Source: Xanthobacteraceae bacterium (GTDB lineage: Bacteria > Pseudomonadota > Alphaproteobacteria > Rhizobiales > Xanthobacteraceae). From it: a stretch of DNA of 7,045 nt. Below the pieces are notes generated by a model. It had not been told where the DNA came from, searched no databases, and saw only the letters and a program-made list of their open reading frames with translations. The DNA lies in the NCBI GenBank assembly GCA_030043175.1, contig JASHYD010000532.1:1-7045 (forward strand). Reading direction: 5' to 3'. Below, in pieces: positions 5,601 to 7,045 of this stretch. The position numbers were made by a program, and so were the translations under genes. How positions within the stretch are numbered: the first letter of the stretch is position 1; each line of letters starts with the position of its first letter.

Positions 5601-7045
5601 TCAATCGTCGTTGTCGATCTTGGTGGCCTGATGGAACATGTCCGTCGCCATCTTCGGATAGGGCCTGTTTCCCATCATGCCCTTCCAGATGATCTGGTTG
5701 AACCGGCGTGGAAGCCGATCGGCTACCTTGAAGTTCATGCCTTTCGTCACCCTCTGCCAATACTCGCCGTTGTGCGTTGACTTGACGATCGGCCCTTCCG
5801 CGTACTTCACGGGCTGGTCGCCCATGCTAAGCTGAATGTTAAGAAGTTTCTGCACCGGCGACAGGACGGTGGACACGCTCACCGTGTAGGTCCAGGCGGG
5901 GTTCTGGCCGGGGTTGAATACGTCCGACATCGGCCGCTGGAAGGCCGAGTTGAGGTTGATGTGCCGCGTACCCAGGATGTCTTCGATGGTGCGAACCACA
6001 TTGATCTGGCTGTAGTGGGTTTTGACGACCGCGCCCTTCTTCACGAACGGACCGACCACGTAGGTGGTGGTACGGTGCGAGTCGACGTGGTCCGCGCCGT
6101 CCTGGGCGTCATCTTCGGTGATGAAGATCACGGTGTCGGAGGCATAGGGGCTGTTGGCCACCGCCTGGACCAGGAGTCCGGCGGAGAGGTCGTCGTCGGC
6201 CTGCTGGAGTTCCGGAGTGGTGAGGCCGGCAAGCACCCCGCTTCCGAAGCCCATGTGGTCGTGGCTGATGCGCACGATCTCCAGGTTCGGCAAGTTGCCG
6301 CCGGAGACGAACTGGTCGAACTCCCGCTTCCACTCGTTATAGCGCCACAGGTCCGGATAATTCTGGTCGAAGCCCCGGAAGTAGACGTCGGTGAACGGCA
6401 CCAGGGCATGATTGAGCGGCGCGACCTGGATGACGCCCTGTGCGAACGGGTTCATTACCGGGTTCGCCGGCGTCCCGATGCTACCGAAGCTGGTGACGAG
6501 GGCCCCGTAGTCGCGGACGGTTTTGCCCGAACGCAGCACGGCGTCGAAGATGTAGCCTTCCTGCTCGCCGAATGGAGCGTCGGAGGAGGCATGGTCGCCG
6601 TTGCCGGCCAGAAGGTTCGCAGTGCCGCCCGGCAGACCCGCGGACCCAGCGCTGTAGGTGGTGGATCCGACGCCGAACGCCGCGTCGCGCTGGGCGACGG
6701 TCGGCAGGTTCACCGGCACATTGCGGTTGTCGCCCTCGGACTCATAGGACAGGCCGTGCCCGCCGTAGTTGATGTGCTGCGAGATCGTTTCCGTGTTGGT
6801 GACACGGGCCTGCAACGCATAGGACCATCCGTCCATACTGCCGTCACCGGGATCCGTGAAGTTGTCCAGCGTGACGAAGTTTTGCGCCAGGGCGTGGAAG
6901 TTCGGCGTGATGGCGAGGCCGAACTGCGTCAGCGACGGGTCGGCGTTTGCGCCGTTGGTCAGGTCGCCCAGAACCTGGTCGAACGTGCGGTTTTCCTTGA
7001 TGACGTAGATGACGTGCTTGATGTGTCCGCGCAGGAACGCCATGA
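5601..7045 (-). CDS. Alkaline-phosphatase-fold phosphoesterase, C-terminal catalytic part (5' end outside the window)
   Basis: At least 480 residues, ending in TGA 5603-5601. The family is the phosphoesterase/phospholipase C group related to AcpA. It most resembles the catalytic half of bifunctional YncE/alkaline-phosphatase proteins, in which a beta-propeller of roughly 400 residues comes first. The visible part opens with HVIYVIKENRTFDQVLGDL (8-26), the family signature, whose Glu-Asn are metal ligands in AcpA. Further motifs are LDNFTDPGDGSMDGWSYA (59-76), HDHMG (261-265) and ITEDDAQDGADHVDSHR (308-324), which carry candidate His and Asp metal ligands. Thr20 or Ser69 are candidate nucleophiles; I cannot decide between them. 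ATG 7043 is probably internal, because in relatives this signature is preceded by more protein, so the true start should lie beyond 7045. Such enzymes usually act outside the cytoplasm; the signal peptide would be in the missing part. The physiological substrate is unknown. A hairpin follows the gene. Confidence 0.9.
   Translation of the reverse strand, partial: MAFLRGHIKHVIYVIKENRTFDQVLGDLTNGANADPSLTQFGLAITPNFHALAQNFVTLDNFTDPGDGSMDGWSYALQARVTNTETISQHINYGGHGLSYESEGDNRNVPVNLPTVAQRDAAFGVGSTTYSAGSAGLPGGTANLLAGNGDHASSDAPFGEQEGYIFDAVLRSGKTVRDYGALVTSFGSIGTPANPVMNPFAQGVIQVAPLNHALVPFTDVYFRGFDQNYPDLWRYNEWKREFDQFVSGGNLPNLEIVRISHDHMGFGSGVLAGLTTPELQQADDDLSAGLLVQAVANSPYASDTVIFITEDDAQDGADHVDSHRTTTYVVGPFVKKGAVVKTHYSQINVVRTIEDILGTRHINLNSAFQRPMSDVFNPGQNPAWTYTVSVSTVLSPVQKLLNIQLSMGDQPVKYAEGPIVKSTHNGEYWQRVTKGMNFKVADRLPRRFNQIIWKGMMGNRPYPKMATDMFHQATKIDNDD

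Noticed and set aside
5235..5780. A 181-codon + strand frame.
   Set aside because: Its second half is antisense to the phosphoesterase gene, it runs through the terminator-like hairpin, and no family or start signal is visible.

Overview
This window looks like chromosome from a GC-rich proteobacterium, most likely an alphaproteobacterium of the Bradyrhizobium/Rhizobiales type. That rests on codon use strongly biased to G/C in third position in the main genes and on the gene families present: a periplasmic PQQ dehydrogenase and an alkaline-phosphatase-fold phosphoesterase. No rRNA, tRNA or housekeeping marker is present, so the taxonomic call is an inference.

Layout: (1) Positions 1-153 carry the tail of a + strand reading frame cut by the window edge. 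(2) Positions 345-2052 hold three genes on the minus strand, transcribed from right to left: a 260-aa glycine-rich protein with an internal duplication, a ~180-aa exported protein, and a 105-aa membrane protein that overlaps it by 16 bases. None belongs to a family I recognise. The middle of this block is clearly AT-richer than the rest of the window (48 G/C of 120 at 841-960, against 39 of 60 at 3301-3360), which suggests horizontal acquisition. A pair of identical 10-bp direct repeats 21 bp apart lies upstream of the first gene. (3) Positions 2053-2624 have no convincing gene. (4) Positions 2625-2690 form a textbook group II intron domain V followed by domain VI with a bulged branch-point A. 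No reverse transcriptase gene accompanies it, so it is probably the 3' remnant of an intron. (5) Positions 2957-4666 encode a complete, exported PQQ-dependent alcohol-dehydrogenase-family enzyme with the Asp-x-Asp signature of lanthanide-dependent members. It has an unusual metal ligand and lacks the vicinal cysteine pair. (6) Positions 4697-4898 look like a small gene broken by a one-base frameshift. The next ~620 bases have no gene I can support, then a perfect 12-bp-stem hairpin at 5522-5549. (7) Positions 5601-7045, minus strand, carry the C-terminal catalytic part of a phosphoesterase whose 5' end lies outside the window.

The PQQ enzyme and the phosphoesterase converge, and both act or probably act outside the cytoplasm, but nothing ties them into one pathway. 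The PQQ gene stands alone, with no cytochrome cL, XoxJ-like or PQQ-biosynthesis gene beside it. The mixture of an AT-rich cassette of unknown genes, an orphan intron end and broken reading frames marks the left two thirds as an accessory, rearranged region next to a more conserved metabolic region. The least-described material is the three-gene minus-strand cassette.
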